64,000 bases of DNA, from positions 496,001 through 560,000 of the forward strand of contig NZ_CP100470.1 in the NCBI RefSeq assembly GCF_030323145.1, written 5' to 3'. Source of the DNA: Mesorhizobium sp. C432A. GTDB lineage: Bacteria > Pseudomonadota > Alphaproteobacteria > Rhizobiales > Rhizobiaceae. Below the pieces are notes generated by a model. It ran no database searches, was not told the DNA's origin, and was given only the letters and a program-made list of their open reading frames with translations. Below are positions 39,932 to 49,388 of the stretch, one piece after another. Position 1 is the stretch's first letter; each line of letters opens with the position of its first letter. The position numbers were made by a program, and so were the translations under genes.

Positions 39932-41776
39932 TCACTCCGGTACGTGCCGCACCGCGCCCTTGTCGGCGCTGGTGGCGAAGGCGGCGTAAGCGCGCAGCGC
40001 GGTCGTCACCTTGCGCTTGCGCTTTTCCTCGGGCTTCCAGGCCATGGCGCCCTTCGCCTCCATGGCCGCGCGGCGCGCGTCGAGTTCAGCGTCGCTGACA
40101 GCAAGCCGGATCGTGCGGTTGGGGATGTCGATCTCGATCGTATCGCCTTCCTGCACCAGTCCGATCGTGCCGCCTTCCGCTGCTTCGGGCGAGGCATGGC
40201 CGATCGACAGGCCTGATGTGCCGCCGGAGAAGCGGCCGTCGGTGACCAGCGCGCAGGCCTTGCCGAGGCCTTTCGACTTTAGATAGCTCGTGGGGTAGAG
40301 CATTTCCTGCATGCCGGGACCGCCGCGCGGTCCTTCATAGCGGATGACGACGACATCGCCGGCCTTGATTTCGTTGGACAGGATCGCCTTCACGGAAGCG
40401 TCCTGGCTTTCGAACACGCGGGCCGGGCCGGTGAACTTCAGGATCGACTCGTCAACGCCGGCCGTCTTCACGATGCAGCCGTCGAGCGCCAGATTGCCTT
40501 TCAGCACGGCAAGGCCGCCGTCTTTCGAGAACGGCGTCTCGGCTGAGCGGATGACGCCCTTCTCGCGGTCGAGGTCGAGCTCGTCCCAGCGGCGGTCCTG
40601 GCTGAAGGCGACCTGTGTCGGCACGCCACCCGGAGCGGCGAGAAAGAAGTCGCGGACGCTCTGGCTCGAGGTGCGGGAGATGTCCCAATGGTCAAGCGCT
40701 TCGCCCAGGCTTGCCGTATGCACCGTGGGCAGGTTGCGGTTGAGCAGCCCGGCATTGTCGAGCTGGCCGAGGATCGCCATGATGCCGCCGGCGCGGTGGA
40801 CGTCTTCCATATGCACGTCGGACTTGGCCGGTGCGACCTTGCACAGCACCGGAACGCGGCGTGACAGCCGGTCGATGTCTTCCATGGTGAAATCGACCTC
40901 GCCCTCATGGGCGGCGGCCAGGATATGCAGCACGGTGTTGGTCGAGCCGCCCATGGCGATATCGAGCGTCATGGCGTTCTCGAAGGCGCCTTTGGAGGCG
41001 ATGCTGCGCGGCAGTGCCGACTCATCATCCTGCTCGTAGTAGCGCTGGGCGAGATCGACGATGAGATGGCCGGCCTCGACGAACAGCCGCTTGCGGTCGG
41101 CGTGGGTTGCGAGGGTCGAGCCATTGCCGGGTAGCGACAGGCCGAGCGCCTCGGTCAGGCAATTCATCGAATTGGCGGTGAACATGCCGGAGCACGAGCC
41201 GCAGGTCGGGCAGGCCGAGCGTTCGATGACCTTGACGTCCTCGTCGGAGATCTTGTCGTCGGCGGCGGCAACCATGGCGTCGACCAGGTCGAGCGCTTGT
41301 GTCTTGCCGGCGAGCACCACCTTGCCGGCTTCCATCGGCCCCCCGGAGACGAAGACGCTTGGGATATTGAGGCGCAAGGAGGCCATCAGCATGCCGGGCG
41401 TGATCTTGTCGCAATTGGAGATGCAGACCATGGCATCGGCGCAATGCGCGTTGACCATATATTCGACCGAGTCCGCGATCAGCTCGCGCGACGGCAGCGA
41501 ATAGAGCATGCCGTCATGGCCCATGGCGATGCCGTCATCGACGGCGATGGTGTTGAATTCCTTGGCGACACCGCCGGCCTTCTCGATCTCGCGCGCCACC
41601 AGCTGGCCAAGGTCCTTGAGATGGACATGACCCGGCACGAACTGGGTGAAGGAATTGACCACCGCGATGATCGGCTTGCCGAAATCCGAGTCCTTCATGC
41701 CGGTGGCGCGCCACAGGCCGCGGGCGCCGGCCATGTTGCGGCCGTGGGTGGTAGTGCGGGAGCGATAGGCAGGCAT
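39932..41776 (-). CDS. ilvD: Dihydroxy-acid dehydratase
   Basis: A 614-residue IlvD of the E. coli type. C122 ([11 protein letters not shown]) and C195 ([11 protein letters not shown]) are cluster ligands, while the Cys near residue 49 found in [2Fe-2S] members is absent ([12 protein letters not shown]), as in the oxygen-sensitive [4Fe-4S] enzyme. It forms 2-keto acids for valine, isoleucine and pantothenate synthesis. It is distinct from the sugar-acid-like dehydratase at 4373. About 270 bp upstream, before the VOC gene, holds no other gene. Confidence 0.95.
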   Translation of the reverse strand: MPAYRSRTTTHGRNMAGARGLWRATGMKDSDFGKPIIAVVNSFTQFVPGHVHLKDLGQLVAREIEKAGGVAKEFNTIAVDDGIAMGHDGMLYSLPSRELIADSVEYMVNAHCADAMVCISNCDKITPGMLMASLRLNIPSVFVSGGPMEAGKVVLAGKTQALDLVDAMVAAADDKISDEDVKVIERSACPTCGSCSGMFTANSMNCLTEALGLSLPGNGSTLATHADRKRLFVEAGHLIVDLAQRYYEQDDESALPRSIASKGAFENAMTLDIAMGGSTNTVLHILAAAHEGEVDFTMEDIDRLSRRVPVLCKVAPAKSDVHMEDVHRAGGIMAILGQLDNAGLLNRNLPTVHTASLGEALDHWDISRTSSQSVRDFFLAAPGGVPTQVAFSQDRRWDELDLDREKGVIRSAETPFSKDGGLAVLKGNLALDGCIVKTAGVDESILKFTGPARVFESQDASVKAILSNEIKAGDVVVIRYEGPRGGPGMQEMLYPTSYLKSKGLGKACALVTDGRFSGGTSGLSIGHASPEAAEGGTIGLVQEGDTIEIDIPNRTIRLAVSDAELDARRAAMEAKGAMAWKPEEKRKRKVTTALRAYAAFATSADKGAVRHVPE

Positions 41777-42046
41777 GAATGTTCCTTGGCTGGTTGGCTG
41801 CGCTCAACGCGGAGCGTGGCGGCGCTTAATTTGGACCGCGGGGTTTATAGACCGGCAAGTATGGTCTGGCCACATTTTTGCAATGCGCCAGAGTCTCGCT
41901 GAAATCAGGGTTTCGAAAAAGATTGCCGGCCAGTGTCGGATCGCTAGCCCGGCATCCGTCCTTGGGACGACGGCAAGGGAATGGCACCATTTCTATAAGT
42001 CAGCCGCTTCACCTGTAACCGCAACCAAACACCCGAGGAGCATGAC

Positions 42047-42517
42047 ATGCAAAAGATCACCACCTGCCTGTGGTTCGATGGCCAGGCCGAAGAGGCGATG
42101 AATTTCTACGTTTCCATCTTCAAGAACTCGAAGGTACTGAGCGTGCTGCGTTGGCCCGAAGGCCATACCGATGCCGGCAAGGCGCTGGTAACCACGTTCG
42201 AACTCGACGGCGTGCAGTTCCAGGCGCTGAACGGCGGACCGCAATTCAAGTTCAACGAGGCGATGTCACAGTCGATCGACTGCAAGACGCAGGAAGAGGT
42301 CGACTATTTCTGGGACAAGCTCATCGAAGGCGGCGGCGAACCGTCGCAATGCAGCTGGCTGAAGGACAAGTTCGGCGTCTCCTGGCAAGTCGTGCCGGAG
42401 CAACTGCCGCGCCTGCTTCTGGATCCGGACCGGGCCAAGGCCGGGCGGGTGATGTCGGCGATGATGCAGATGAGCAAGATCGATATTGCCAAGATCGAGG
42501 AAGCTGCGAAGGGGTGA
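42047..42517 (+). CDS. VOC-superfamily PhnB-like protein
   Basis: A 156-residue glyoxalase/VOC-fold protein of the PhnB type (sometimes called 3-demethylubiquinone-9 3-methyltransferase domain, though methyl transfer is not proven for it). Blocks: CLWFDGQAEEAMNFYVSIFK, FELDGVQFQALNGGPQFKFN and WLKDKFGVSWQVVPEQLP. VOC proteins bind small ligands or metals; function here is unknown. A short hairpin with TTTTCG follows the stop. Confidence 0.85.
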   Translation: MQKITTCLWFDGQAEEAMNFYVSIFKNSKVLSVLRWPEGHTDAGKALVTTFELDGVQFQALNGGPQFKFNEAMSQSIDCKTQEEVDYFWDKLIEGGGEPSQCSWLKDKFGVSWQVVPEQLPRLLLDPDRAKAGRVMSAMMQMSKIDIAKIEEAAKG

Positions 42518-42536
42518 GAAGCGGCCGCGTAGCGGA

Positions 42537-42562
42537 CGAAAAGCCAATTGCTTTGCTTTTCG
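42537..42562 (+). terminator. Hairpin after the VOC gene
   Basis: CGAAAAGC ... GCTTTTCG, perfect 8-bp arms with a 10-nt loop, 20 bp after the stop. Its 3' arm contains TTTT but no tract follows, so termination is probable but weak. Confidence 0.45.
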
Positions 42563-42628
42563 AGCTTCGAACGCCCTGAGCCACGCGAACGGCCGGCGCG
42601 CCTTGGAGCCAATTGACCCTTCAAGGTC

Positions 42629-42690
42629 GGCGCTGCCCCTCATCCGCCCTCGGGCACCTTCTCCGCGTAAGCGGGCAGAAGGAAAAGGGG
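42629..42690. repeat. Intergenic palindrome before prfC end
   Basis: GCCCCT at one end and AGGGGC at the other, with inner arms CCTTCT/AGAAGG and CCGC/GCGG. This is a typical rhizobial mosaic palindrome. It separates the VOC gene from prfC. Confidence 0.55.
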
Positions 42691-42694
42691 CGCC

Positions 42695-44287
42695 TTACGC
42701 CGCCTTGTCGCGGACCTGGTAGTCCTTGATGGTGGCGAAGCGGATCGCCCTCCAGCGTTCGGCTTCGTAGTTCAGCGAGAAGGCGTTCTGGGCCAGAAAC
42801 ACCGGGTCGTTGTCGAGATCGCGGGCGATGTCGCCGCGATGCGCCTCAATGAAGCGAAGCGTTTCGGCCTTGTCGTCGGCAGAGATCCAGCGGCAGACCG
42901 AGAAGCGCGACATTTCGAATTCGACCGGCAGCGTGTATTCGAAATTCAGCCTTTCCTTCAAGACGTCGAGCTGCAGCGCGCCGACAACGCCGACGATGGC
43001 CGGCGAGCCGTCTTCCGGCGAAAACAGCTGCACGACGCCTTCCTCGGCCATCTGGTGCAGCGCTTCCTTGAGTTTTTTCGCCTTCATCGCGTCGCCGAGG
43101 CGCACACGGCGCAGGATTTCCGGCGCGAAGTTGGGTACGCCGCGGAACAGTATCTCCTCGCCTTCGGTCAGCGTATCGCCGATACGCAGCGTGCCGTGGT
43201 TGGGAATGCCGACGACATCGCCGGCAAACGCTTCGTCGGCGGTGACGCGGGTGCGGGCAAAGAAGAACTGCGGCGCCGACAGGCTCATCGGCTTGCCGGT
43301 GCGCACCAGCTTGGCCTTCATGCCGCGCTCGAGCTTGCCCGAACAGACGCGCACGAAGGCGATGCGGTCGCGATGGTTGGGGTCCATATTGGCCTGGATC
43401 TTGAACACGAAGGACGTCATCTTCTCCTCCGTCGCCTCGACCTTGCGGGTGTCTGCGTCCTGCGCACGCGGCGGCGGGCCGAAGGCGCCGAGCGCCTCGA
43501 TCAGGTCGCGCACGCCGTAATTGCGCAGCGCCGAGCCGAAATAGACCGGTGTCAGATGGCCTTCGCGGAAGGCGTCGATGTCGAGCGGGCGGCAAGCCTC
43601 GCGCGCGAGCTCCAGCTCCTCTATGAAGGCCTCGCGCTCGTTTTCCGGCAGCAGGCCGGCGACGCGGTTGGAGTCGGGGCCGTTGACCGGCGTGCGGTCT
43701 TTCTCTGCATCGCCCCTGCGCACAGCGTTGAGCGCCAGGTGGTAGGTGCCGGCAAAAGTCTTGCCGCGGCCGATCGGCCAGGTGATGGGGGCAGTGTCCA
43801 GCGCCAGCTTCTGCTCGATCTCGTCCAAAATCTCGAAGGGGTCGCGGCTTTCGCGGTCCATCTTGTTGATGAAGGTGATGATGGGGATATCGCGCAGCCG
43901 GCAGACCTCGAACAGTTTCAGCGTGCGCGGCTCGATGCCCTTGGCGGCGTCGATGACCATGACGGCCGAGTCCACCGCCGACAGCGTGCGGTAGGTGTCG
44001 TCGGCAAAATCCTCGTGGCCGGGCGTATCGAGCAGGTTGAAGACATTGTCCTCGTATTCGAAGGTCATCACCGAGGTGACGACCGAAATGCCGCGCTCGC
44101 GCTCGATCTTCATCCAGTCGGACCGCGTCTGGATGCGGTCCTTCTTGGCCTTGACCTCGCCCGCAAGCTGGATGGCGCCGCCGAACAGCAGCAGCTTTTC
44201 GGTGAGCGTCGTCTTGCCGGCGTCTGGGTGGGCGATGATCGCGAAAGTGCGGCGGCGCGATACCGCCTGTTCGATGTCTTCAGCCAA
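42695..44287 (-). CDS. prfC: Peptide chain release factor 3
   Basis: A 530-residue translational GTPase. G-domain motifs are IIAHPDAGKTTLTEK, DTPGHEDFADDTYR and FINKMDRE, with RERGISVVTSVMTF as the switch I region. It recycles RF1/RF2 from the ribosome after peptide release and takes part in quality control. Length is normal for RF3 (about 530). It is convergent with the VOC gene and 138 bp from the divergent FAD gene. Confidence 0.96.
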   Translation of the reverse strand: MAEDIEQAVSRRRTFAIIAHPDAGKTTLTEKLLLFGGAIQLAGEVKAKKDRIQTRSDWMKIERERGISVVTSVMTFEYEDNVFNLLDTPGHEDFADDTYRTLSAVDSAVMVIDAAKGIEPRTLKLFEVCRLRDIPIITFINKMDRESRDPFEILDEIEQKLALDTAPITWPIGRGKTFAGTYHLALNAVRRGDAEKDRTPVNGPDSNRVAGLLPENEREAFIEELELAREACRPLDIDAFREGHLTPVYFGSALRNYGVRDLIEALGAFGPPPRAQDADTRKVEATEEKMTSFVFKIQANMDPNHRDRIAFVRVCSGKLERGMKAKLVRTGKPMSLSAPQFFFARTRVTADEAFAGDVVGIPNHGTLRIGDTLTEGEEILFRGVPNFAPEILRRVRLGDAMKAKKLKEALHQMAEEGVVQLFSPEDGSPAIVGVVGALQLDVLKERLNFEYTLPVEFEMSRFSVCRWISADDKAETLRFIEAHRGDIARDLDNDPVFLAQNAFSLNYEAERWRAIRFATIKDYQVRDKAA

Positions 44288-44425
44288 TTTCTGGAATCCT
44301 GTCTGTGGCGCGGGCTTCTAGCAGCGCATTGCTGGCCTGTCGACAGTTTCGGGCCGGCAGGCCGACCACACTTGAGCTTGAATCGTTACGGTGGCATCAG
44401 AGGAGCCCATTCTGAGAGGTCCGGT

Positions 44426-45499
44426 ATGAGCAGCGCTAAAGAAGTCATCGTCATTGGCGCCGGCATTATCGGGGCGTCCATCGCCTGGCACCTGACCAAG
44501 GCCGGGGCGCGGGTGACTGTGATTTCCGATAGTGGTGCCGGCGGCGTCGCCACGCCAAACTCCTTTGCCTGGATCAACGCCAGCTGGGGCAATCCCGAAA
44601 TCTATTTCCGGCTGCGCATCCGTGCGATGGCCGAATGGAAGCGGCTGGCAAACGAGCTGCCCGGCCTGCCGCTCGCCTGGTGCGGCGGGCTGTGCTGGGA
44701 TCTGCCGGCCGACAGGCTCGAAGCCTACGCGGCTGAGCACGCTTGCTGGGGTTACGGCATCGAACGCGTCGACGCCGGGCGGGCAGCGCAAATCGAGCCC
44801 AATCTCGTCGAGCCGCCGGAATTCGCTGTCTATGTCGCGGAAGAAGGCGTGGCCGAACCGGTCGCAGCGGCCAAGGCGCTGCTGGCCGACGCAGAACGGC
44901 AAGGTGCGCGCGTTCTCTCCAGTTCTGTAACCGCACTTGTCCAGACCGATGGCAGGATTGCCGGTGTCGATACATCGCATGGGCTGATGCCAGCCGAAGA
45001 GGTGGTGATCGCAGCCGGTGTCGGGGCGCCCGATATTGCCGCTACCGTCGGCATCAAGCTGCCGATCGAGACGCCGCCCGGTCTGATCGTCCACTCGCAG
45101 CCCTACAAGAAGCTCCTCAACGGGCTGGTGCATGCCGAAAAGCTGCATATGCGCCAGACGGCGGAGGGCCGCATCATCGCCGGCTCGGATTTCGCGGGGA
45201 GCGATCCCGGTGAGAATCCCGACGCCACGGCGCGCGAGCTGTTTGCAGCAATGAAGGCGGCTTTGCGCGGCGCCGACGAACTGGAATTTGATTTCCACAC
45301 GGTTGGCTACCGGCCGACGCCGATCGACGGCTTTCCGATCATCGGCCGCGCCGAGGGCACGGAAGGTCTCTATGTCGCCGTCATGCATTCCGGCATAACG
45401 CTGGCGCCGGCGGTCGGGCTGTTCGCCACGCGCGAAATTCTCGACGGCGAGCGTGATCCGCTGCTGACGCCTTATTGGTTGGGTCGGTTTGCTCAGTAG
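44426..45499 (+). CDS. FAD-dependent oxidoreductase, DAO family
   Basis: A 357-residue protein of the D-amino-acid oxidase/glycine oxidase family: VIVIGAGIIGASIAWHLTKAGARV at the start is the FAD Rossmann motif, and GYRPTPIDGFPIIGRAEG near the C-terminus is the second FAD block. It would oxidise an amino acid or N-methyl amino acid. GAGAGGT precedes the ATG. The end overlaps the convergent amidase by 7 bp. Substrate not predictable. Confidence 0.82.
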   Translation: MSSAKEVIVIGAGIIGASIAWHLTKAGARVTVISDSGAGGVATPNSFAWINASWGNPEIYFRLRIRAMAEWKRLANELPGLPLAWCGGLCWDLPADRLEAYAAEHACWGYGIERVDAGRAAQIEPNLVEPPEFAVYVAEEGVAEPVAAAKALLADAERQGARVLSSSVTALVQTDGRIAGVDTSHGLMPAEEVVIAAGVGAPDIAATVGIKLPIETPPGLIVHSQPYKKLLNGLVHAEKLHMRQTAEGRIIAGSDFAGSDPGENPDATARELFAAMKAALRGADELEFDFHTVGYRPTPIDGFPIIGRAEGTEGLYVAVMHSGITLAPAVGLFATREILDGERDPLLTPYWLGRFAQ

Positions 45500-46866
45500 C
45501 CCGGCGGACGCTTGAAGCCGCCGGTCAGCGCTTCGATCGCCTTGGCGATGCCGAGCAGCCGCGATTCCGACCAGCGCTTGCCGACCAGTTGCAGGCCGAT
45601 AGGCAGGCCGTCGCGGTCTTGCCCGCAGGGCAGCGAGAGTGCCGGATGGCCGGAATAATTGAAGACCGCGCCATAGGCCGGTAGCATCCAATAGCTTTGC
45701 TCCTTGCCGTCGACTTCGATCGGCGTGCCGGGCTCACAATGCGCGAAGGCCGTGGTCATGGCGACCGGGCACAGCAAGGCATCGCAGGTTTCGAAGAACC
45801 TGTCCCAGGCCAGGATCGAGCGGTCGCGGCGAGCGAGCGCCTCGAACCAATTGGTGATCGGCGTTGGCTGCTCCGGCGGTTCGGGCTGCGCTGCCTCCAG
45901 CATCATGCCGATCAGATCGCCGCCCTGCCCCAGATCGTGATGCAGATCGATCTCAGGCAAGTTCGCTTCTTCCACAATCACCCCTGCTGATTGCAACCGC
46001 TTGGCCAGGCTTTCGGCGGCGACAGCGATTTCGCCAGCCACCGGAAAGCCGGTGATGGACGGCGCCACGGCGATGCGCAATGTCTTGAGGTCTAGCCTGA
46101 GCATGGCCTCTACGGGCACCGGCGCGAGGTCCGTGTCTGCTCCGTCCGGGCCGGCGATGATTTTGTAGATCAGCGCAAGATCCTCCACGCTGCGCGCCAG
46201 CGGGCCGAGGCAGGACATCAGCCGCACGCTACGCGCCGCGCCGTTCGGATCGGGGAAGGCGCCGGCCAGGGACACGCGGTGCTCGGTCGGTTTCAACCCG
46301 TAGACGCCGCAAAAAGCCGACGGCAGGCGGATCGAATCCTGCATGTCGGTGCCGACATCGAACGGCGTCATGCCGGCCGCCACCGCTGCCGCTGCGCCAC
46401 CGCTGGACCCGCCTGACGTGCGCGAGCGGTTCCACGGATTGCTGGTGCGACCGAACAGCGGATTGTCCGATTGCCAGTCGCCCAGCATCGTCGCGACATT
46501 GGTCTTTCCAATCAGGATGCCGCCTGCGGCTTTCAATCGGGCGACGACCGGGCTGTCTGCCTTTGCCACATAGTCGGCGAATGGTGCGAAACCAACCGTG
46601 GTCTTCATGTCGGCCGTTTCGTGCGTATCCTTCAGGGTGAAGGGCACGCCATGCAGCGAGCCGAGCGCATCGCCATGCGCCAATGCCACGTCGGCGTTTT
46701 CAGCGCGCTCACGGGCGCCTTCGAGGTCGAGATTGACGATGGCGTTGACGGCCTCGTTGTGTCGGTCGATTTGGACCAGATGGGCGTCCAGAGCTTCGAC
46801 GGCGGAGATCTTTCGCGCCGCGATTGCGGCGGCGAGATCGATGGTAGAGGAAAAGGCGAGGTCCAT
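45493..46866 (-). CDS. Amidase-signature family hydrolase
   Basis: A 457-residue amidase. Catalytic Lys in GVPFTLKDTHETADM, the signature with cis-Ser in RTSGGSSGGAAAAVAAG, and nucleophile Ser in VGTDMQDSIRLPSAFCG. Most members have GG before that Ser (GTDxGGSIR); here it is QD, so substrate binding may differ. It hydrolyses an amide to acid and ammonia. ATG 46866 is chosen over 46887 because it starts the family-typical segment. The stop overlaps the convergent FAD gene. Confidence 0.85.
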   Translation of the reverse strand: MDLAFSSTIDLAAAIAARKISAVEALDAHLVQIDRHNEAVNAIVNLDLEGARERAENADVALAHGDALGSLHGVPFTLKDTHETADMKTTVGFAPFADYVAKADSPVVARLKAAGGILIGKTNVATMLGDWQSDNPLFGRTSNPWNRSRTSGGSSGGAAAAVAAGMTPFDVGTDMQDSIRLPSAFCGVYGLKPTEHRVSLAGAFPDPNGAARSVRLMSCLGPLARSVEDLALIYKIIAGPDGADTDLAPVPVEAMLRLDLKTLRIAVAPSITGFPVAGEIAVAAESLAKRLQSAGVIVEEANLPEIDLHHDLGQGGDLIGMMLEAAQPEPPEQPTPITNWFEALARRDRSILAWDRFFETCDALLCPVAMTTAFAHCEPGTPIEVDGKEQSYWMLPAYGAVFNYSGHPALSLPCGQDRDGLPIGLQLVGKRWSESRLLGIAKAIEALTGGFKRPPGY

Positions 46867-46981
46867 GATTGCTCCGGCTGCTGCCAAACGTATCGCGGTT
46901 TAAAACCAAGTTCAGCATTCGGAGATCATCGGCGCTTGATCAAAATTGCGCTTGCCGGTCGGTTGAGGTTGGCGCTCTACG

Positions 46982-47142
46982 GCGCCCCCCTCTGTCCTGC
47001 CGGACATCTCCCCCACTTTGGGGGGAGATTGGCAGCTTTGGCTTCGGCGCCCCTTTTCCTGCGTTGAAAATTGGCGAAGGCCGCCATGACCTCCAATCTC
47101 CCCCCTCGTGGGGGAGATGTCCGGCAGGACAGAGGGGGGCGC
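46982..47142. repeat. Long inverted repeat element, copy 2
   Basis: Perfect 35-bp arms (46982-47016, 47108-47142), nearly the same as those of 24726-24882, with a 91-bp centre holding GAAAATTGGCGAAGG and CCAATCTC. It fills most of the 300-bp gap between the amidase and glutamine amidotransferase genes; no gene is seen there. Confidence 0.9.
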
Positions 47143-47167
47143 GAAGGAATGCGGCTTAGACTAGGGC

Positions 47168-47962
47168 CTAGACGACCAGTGCCAGCCTTGCCACAGCCGG
47201 CACGAACGGCCGAATGCTCATCCCATCGCCAGTGATCGTGACAAAACTCGCCGGCGGGATCGCCTGCCAGTCGCCGCCTTCGCGGTCGAAGGGTTCGGAC
47301 ACGATGCAACGACCGCCGTTGCGGAGCGACGTGTACAGCGTCGGTGCGTGGGCATCGCTTGCGTAGCGCACGGCATAGAGCGCGCGCCCATCGGAAAGGG
47401 CTGCAGTGAGTTTCAAGGCCGGTTCGAGACCGGCGTGGCGTGACGCCTCCAGAACCCGAGCGGTGGCGCGCGATACTGCCCCTTGCGGGTCGCCAGCAAG
47501 ACCCTCGTCGATCATCAGCAGGAAAAGCAGCTCGGAATCGGTGGTGCCTTCACGCTGGTCGAAGACGGCGTCGCAGAGCGAGTTCTCCAGCGCGCGGCGG
47601 ATCTTTTCGAAGCCGCCGATCTGGCCATTGTGCATGAACGACCAGCTGCCGGAGATGAAGGGATGGCAGTTCATGCGGCTGGTGGCGCCGCCGGTCGACG
47701 CCCTGACATGGGCGAGGAACAGGCCGGATTTGATCTGCCGGCACAGGCTTTTCAGATTGGGATCCGACCAGGCCGGCAGGATGTCGCGGTAGAGGCCGGG
47801 CTCGGGCCGGTCGCCATACCAGGCAAGGCCGAAACCGTCTCCATTGGTCGGCGACTTGGCTTCCTGGGCGCAATGGCTCTGGGCAATCAGCGAGTGGCAA
47901 GGCGCGGTGACGACGTCTTCGAGGAAGACCGCTTCACCCAGATAGGCCGCCCATCGGCACAT
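47168..47962 (-). CDS. Class II glutamine amidotransferase (YafJ/EgtC-like)
   Basis: A 264-residue Ntn-type amidotransferase with Cys2 as nucleophile (MCRWAAYLGE), HVRASTGGATSRMNCHPF and FMHNGQIGGFEKIRR, and a TDSELLFLLM block. These residues bind and hydrolyse glutamine. Relatives are YafJ (function unclear) and EgtC (ergothioneine synthesis); no egt genes are here. It ends 25 bp after a long inverted repeat and starts 16 bp downstream of the next small gene, which is likely co-transcribed. Confidence 0.88.
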   Translation of the reverse strand: MCRWAAYLGEAVFLEDVVTAPCHSLIAQSHCAQEAKSPTNGDGFGLAWYGDRPEPGLYRDILPAWSDPNLKSLCRQIKSGLFLAHVRASTGGATSRMNCHPFISGSWSFMHNGQIGGFEKIRRALENSLCDAVFDQREGTTDSELLFLLMIDEGLAGDPQGAVSRATARVLEASRHAGLEPALKLTAALSDGRALYAVRYASDAHAPTLYTSLRNGGRCIVSEPFDREGGDWQAIPPASFVTITGDGMSIRPFVPAVARLALVV

Positions 47963-47977
47963 CGCTTCTAACCAATC

Positions 47978-48232
47978 CTAGGCGCGATCCAAGAGAGCCT
48001 GGGGCTCCTTGACCGCGTGCGAGCCTCTGTTGTGCGTCCGTTCATAGAGTTCGCGAACGATTCGGCTTGCCGTAGTTTCGAAGAGAAACGGCAAGAAAGC
48101 GTGAACGAGTGCCGCACCAGCGGCCATCAGGAGGCGCGAGCAGAACCAGGCGGCAAAGGCCATATGGCTGAAATAGGTCTCGCCCACCTTGGCCGGGTGA
48201 GAGGTGAACAGCTTCGAAAACAGCGTCGTCAT
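47978..48232 (-). CDS. Small DUF6356-type membrane protein
   Basis: An 84-residue protein. KLFTSHPAKVGETYFSHMAF, then one hydrophobic helix (LLMAAGAALVHAFLPFLF), then FETTASRIVRELYERT. This pattern (SHPA-VGE-Y, central helix, LPFLFE-TAS) is that of small alphaproteobacterial DUF6356 proteins of unknown role. GGAGGG lies 6 nt before the ATG. The 16-bp gap to the amidotransferase points to an operon. Confidence 0.75.
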   Translation of the reverse strand: MTTLFSKLFTSHPAKVGETYFSHMAFAAWFCSRLLMAAGAALVHAFLPFLFETTASRIVRELYERTHNRGSHAVKEPQALLDRA

Positions 48233-48346
48233 GGTGATCCCTCCTGCCGGGATAAGCCCCGATGTGGGTATCCTGCCACGGGGTAAAGGTTCATCGGTCT
48301 CAATTTGTCCTTGTCTAACGCCGTGGTTCGGGACATTCATCCCAAC

Positions 48347-48817
48347 ATGGCGCTTGAATTTGATGAAATCGACCGAAGATTGCTGGCCGAGCTGCAACGC
48401 GACGGCACACTGTCGGTCGATCAGCTCTCCGAAAAAGTGTCGCTGTCGCGCAACGCCTGCTGGCGCCGGGTCAAGCGGCTGGAAGAGGACGGCGTCATCA
48501 CCGGCCGGGTGGCGCTGGTCGATGCCGACAAGCTCGGGCTCGGGCTTTCGGTGTTCATCCTGATCCGCACGTCCAATCATGACCCGGACTGGCTGCAGAA
48601 GTTTCGGGCGGCGGTGACCGGTTTTCCCGAGATCACCGGAGTCTATCGCATGTCCGGCGATCTCGACTACGTGCTGCGCGCCCGCGTCGCTGACATGAAG
48701 GCCTATGACCGGCTCTATCAGCGGCTGATCGCCAAGGTGGCGCTGTCGGACGTTTCGGCCTCCTTCGTCATGGAGGAGATCAAGGAGACGACGGTCGTTC
48801 CGGTGGAATTGCGCTAG
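48347..48817 (+). CDS. Lrp/AsnC-family regulator
   Basis: A 156-residue regulator: N-terminal HTH (EIDRRLLAELQRDGTLSV, then EKVSLSRNACWRRVKRLE) and C-terminal RAM/ligand domain with VYRMSGDLDYVLRARVADM. These proteins form octamers and respond to amino acids. The ATG at 48347 begins the family core; a TTG at 48305 is possible. Divergent from the DUF6356 gene, which it could control with the amidotransferase. Confidence 0.85.
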   Translation: MALEFDEIDRRLLAELQRDGTLSVDQLSEKVSLSRNACWRRVKRLEEDGVITGRVALVDADKLGLGLSVFILIRTSNHDPDWLQKFRAAVTGFPEITGVYRMSGDLDYVLRARVADMKAYDRLYQRLIAKVALSDVSASFVMEEIKETTVVPVELR

Positions 48818-48902
48818 GTCACACTGGCGCCCGAAAGAAAGCCGTTGATAGGCCTGCGGACGAGTTGACCGAATCCCCGTTCGCGCCGATAGGATCGATT
48901 TT

Positions 48903-49388
48903 ATGCGCGCAGCCCTCCACAATTCCTCCGTCATCGGTCCAACCGTCGGCTTCGTCAGGTTGCCGCATGGCGATGGACTTCCCCTTCCCGCTTACGAAAG
49001 CACCGGCGCCGCCGGCATGGATCTGCGCGCCGCGGTGCCGGAAGACCGGCCGCTGCTGATCCTGCCTGGCAAGCGCGCCTTGGTGCCGACCGGTCTGATC
49101 CTGGAAATTCCCGAAGGAATGGAAGGCCAGGTGCGGCCGCGCTCCGGCCTTGCCTTCAAGCATGGGCTGACCGTCCTCAATTCACCAGGCACGGTCGACA
49201 GCGACTATCGCGGCGAGGTTAAGGTGCTGCTGGTCAACCTCGGCGACGAGGATTTCGCGGTGACGCGCGGCATGCGCATTGCCCAGATCGTCTTTGCCGC
49301 GGTGACGCAGGTGACGGTTGAGGAGCGCTCGCTGGCCGGCGCCACGACGCGCGGCGCGGGCGGGTTCGGATCGACCGGCACCGCCTGA
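48903..49388 (+). CDS. dut: dUTP diphosphatase
   Basis: A 161-residue trimeric dUTPase with all five motifs: [46 protein letters not shown] and C-terminal [10 protein letters not shown]. It turns dUTP to dUMP plus pyrophosphate, supplying dTMP synthesis and keeping uracil out of DNA. Its stop is directly followed by the ATG of the HAD gene, which is probably co-transcribed. Confidence 0.96.
   Translation: MRAALHNSSVIGPTVGFVRLPHGDGLPLPAYESTGAAGMDLRAAVPEDRPLLILPGKRALVPTGLILEIPEGMEGQVRPRSGLAFKHGLTVLNSPGTVDSDYRGEVKVLLVNLGDEDFAVTRGMRIAQIVFAAVTQVTVEERSLAGATTRGAGGFGSTGTA

Noticed and set aside
39932..41776. Duplicate of the dehydratase at 4373
   Set aside because: The Cys ligand pattern differs (C122/C195 without the residue-49 Cys, versus C62/C130/C203), so they are distant family members with separate roles.
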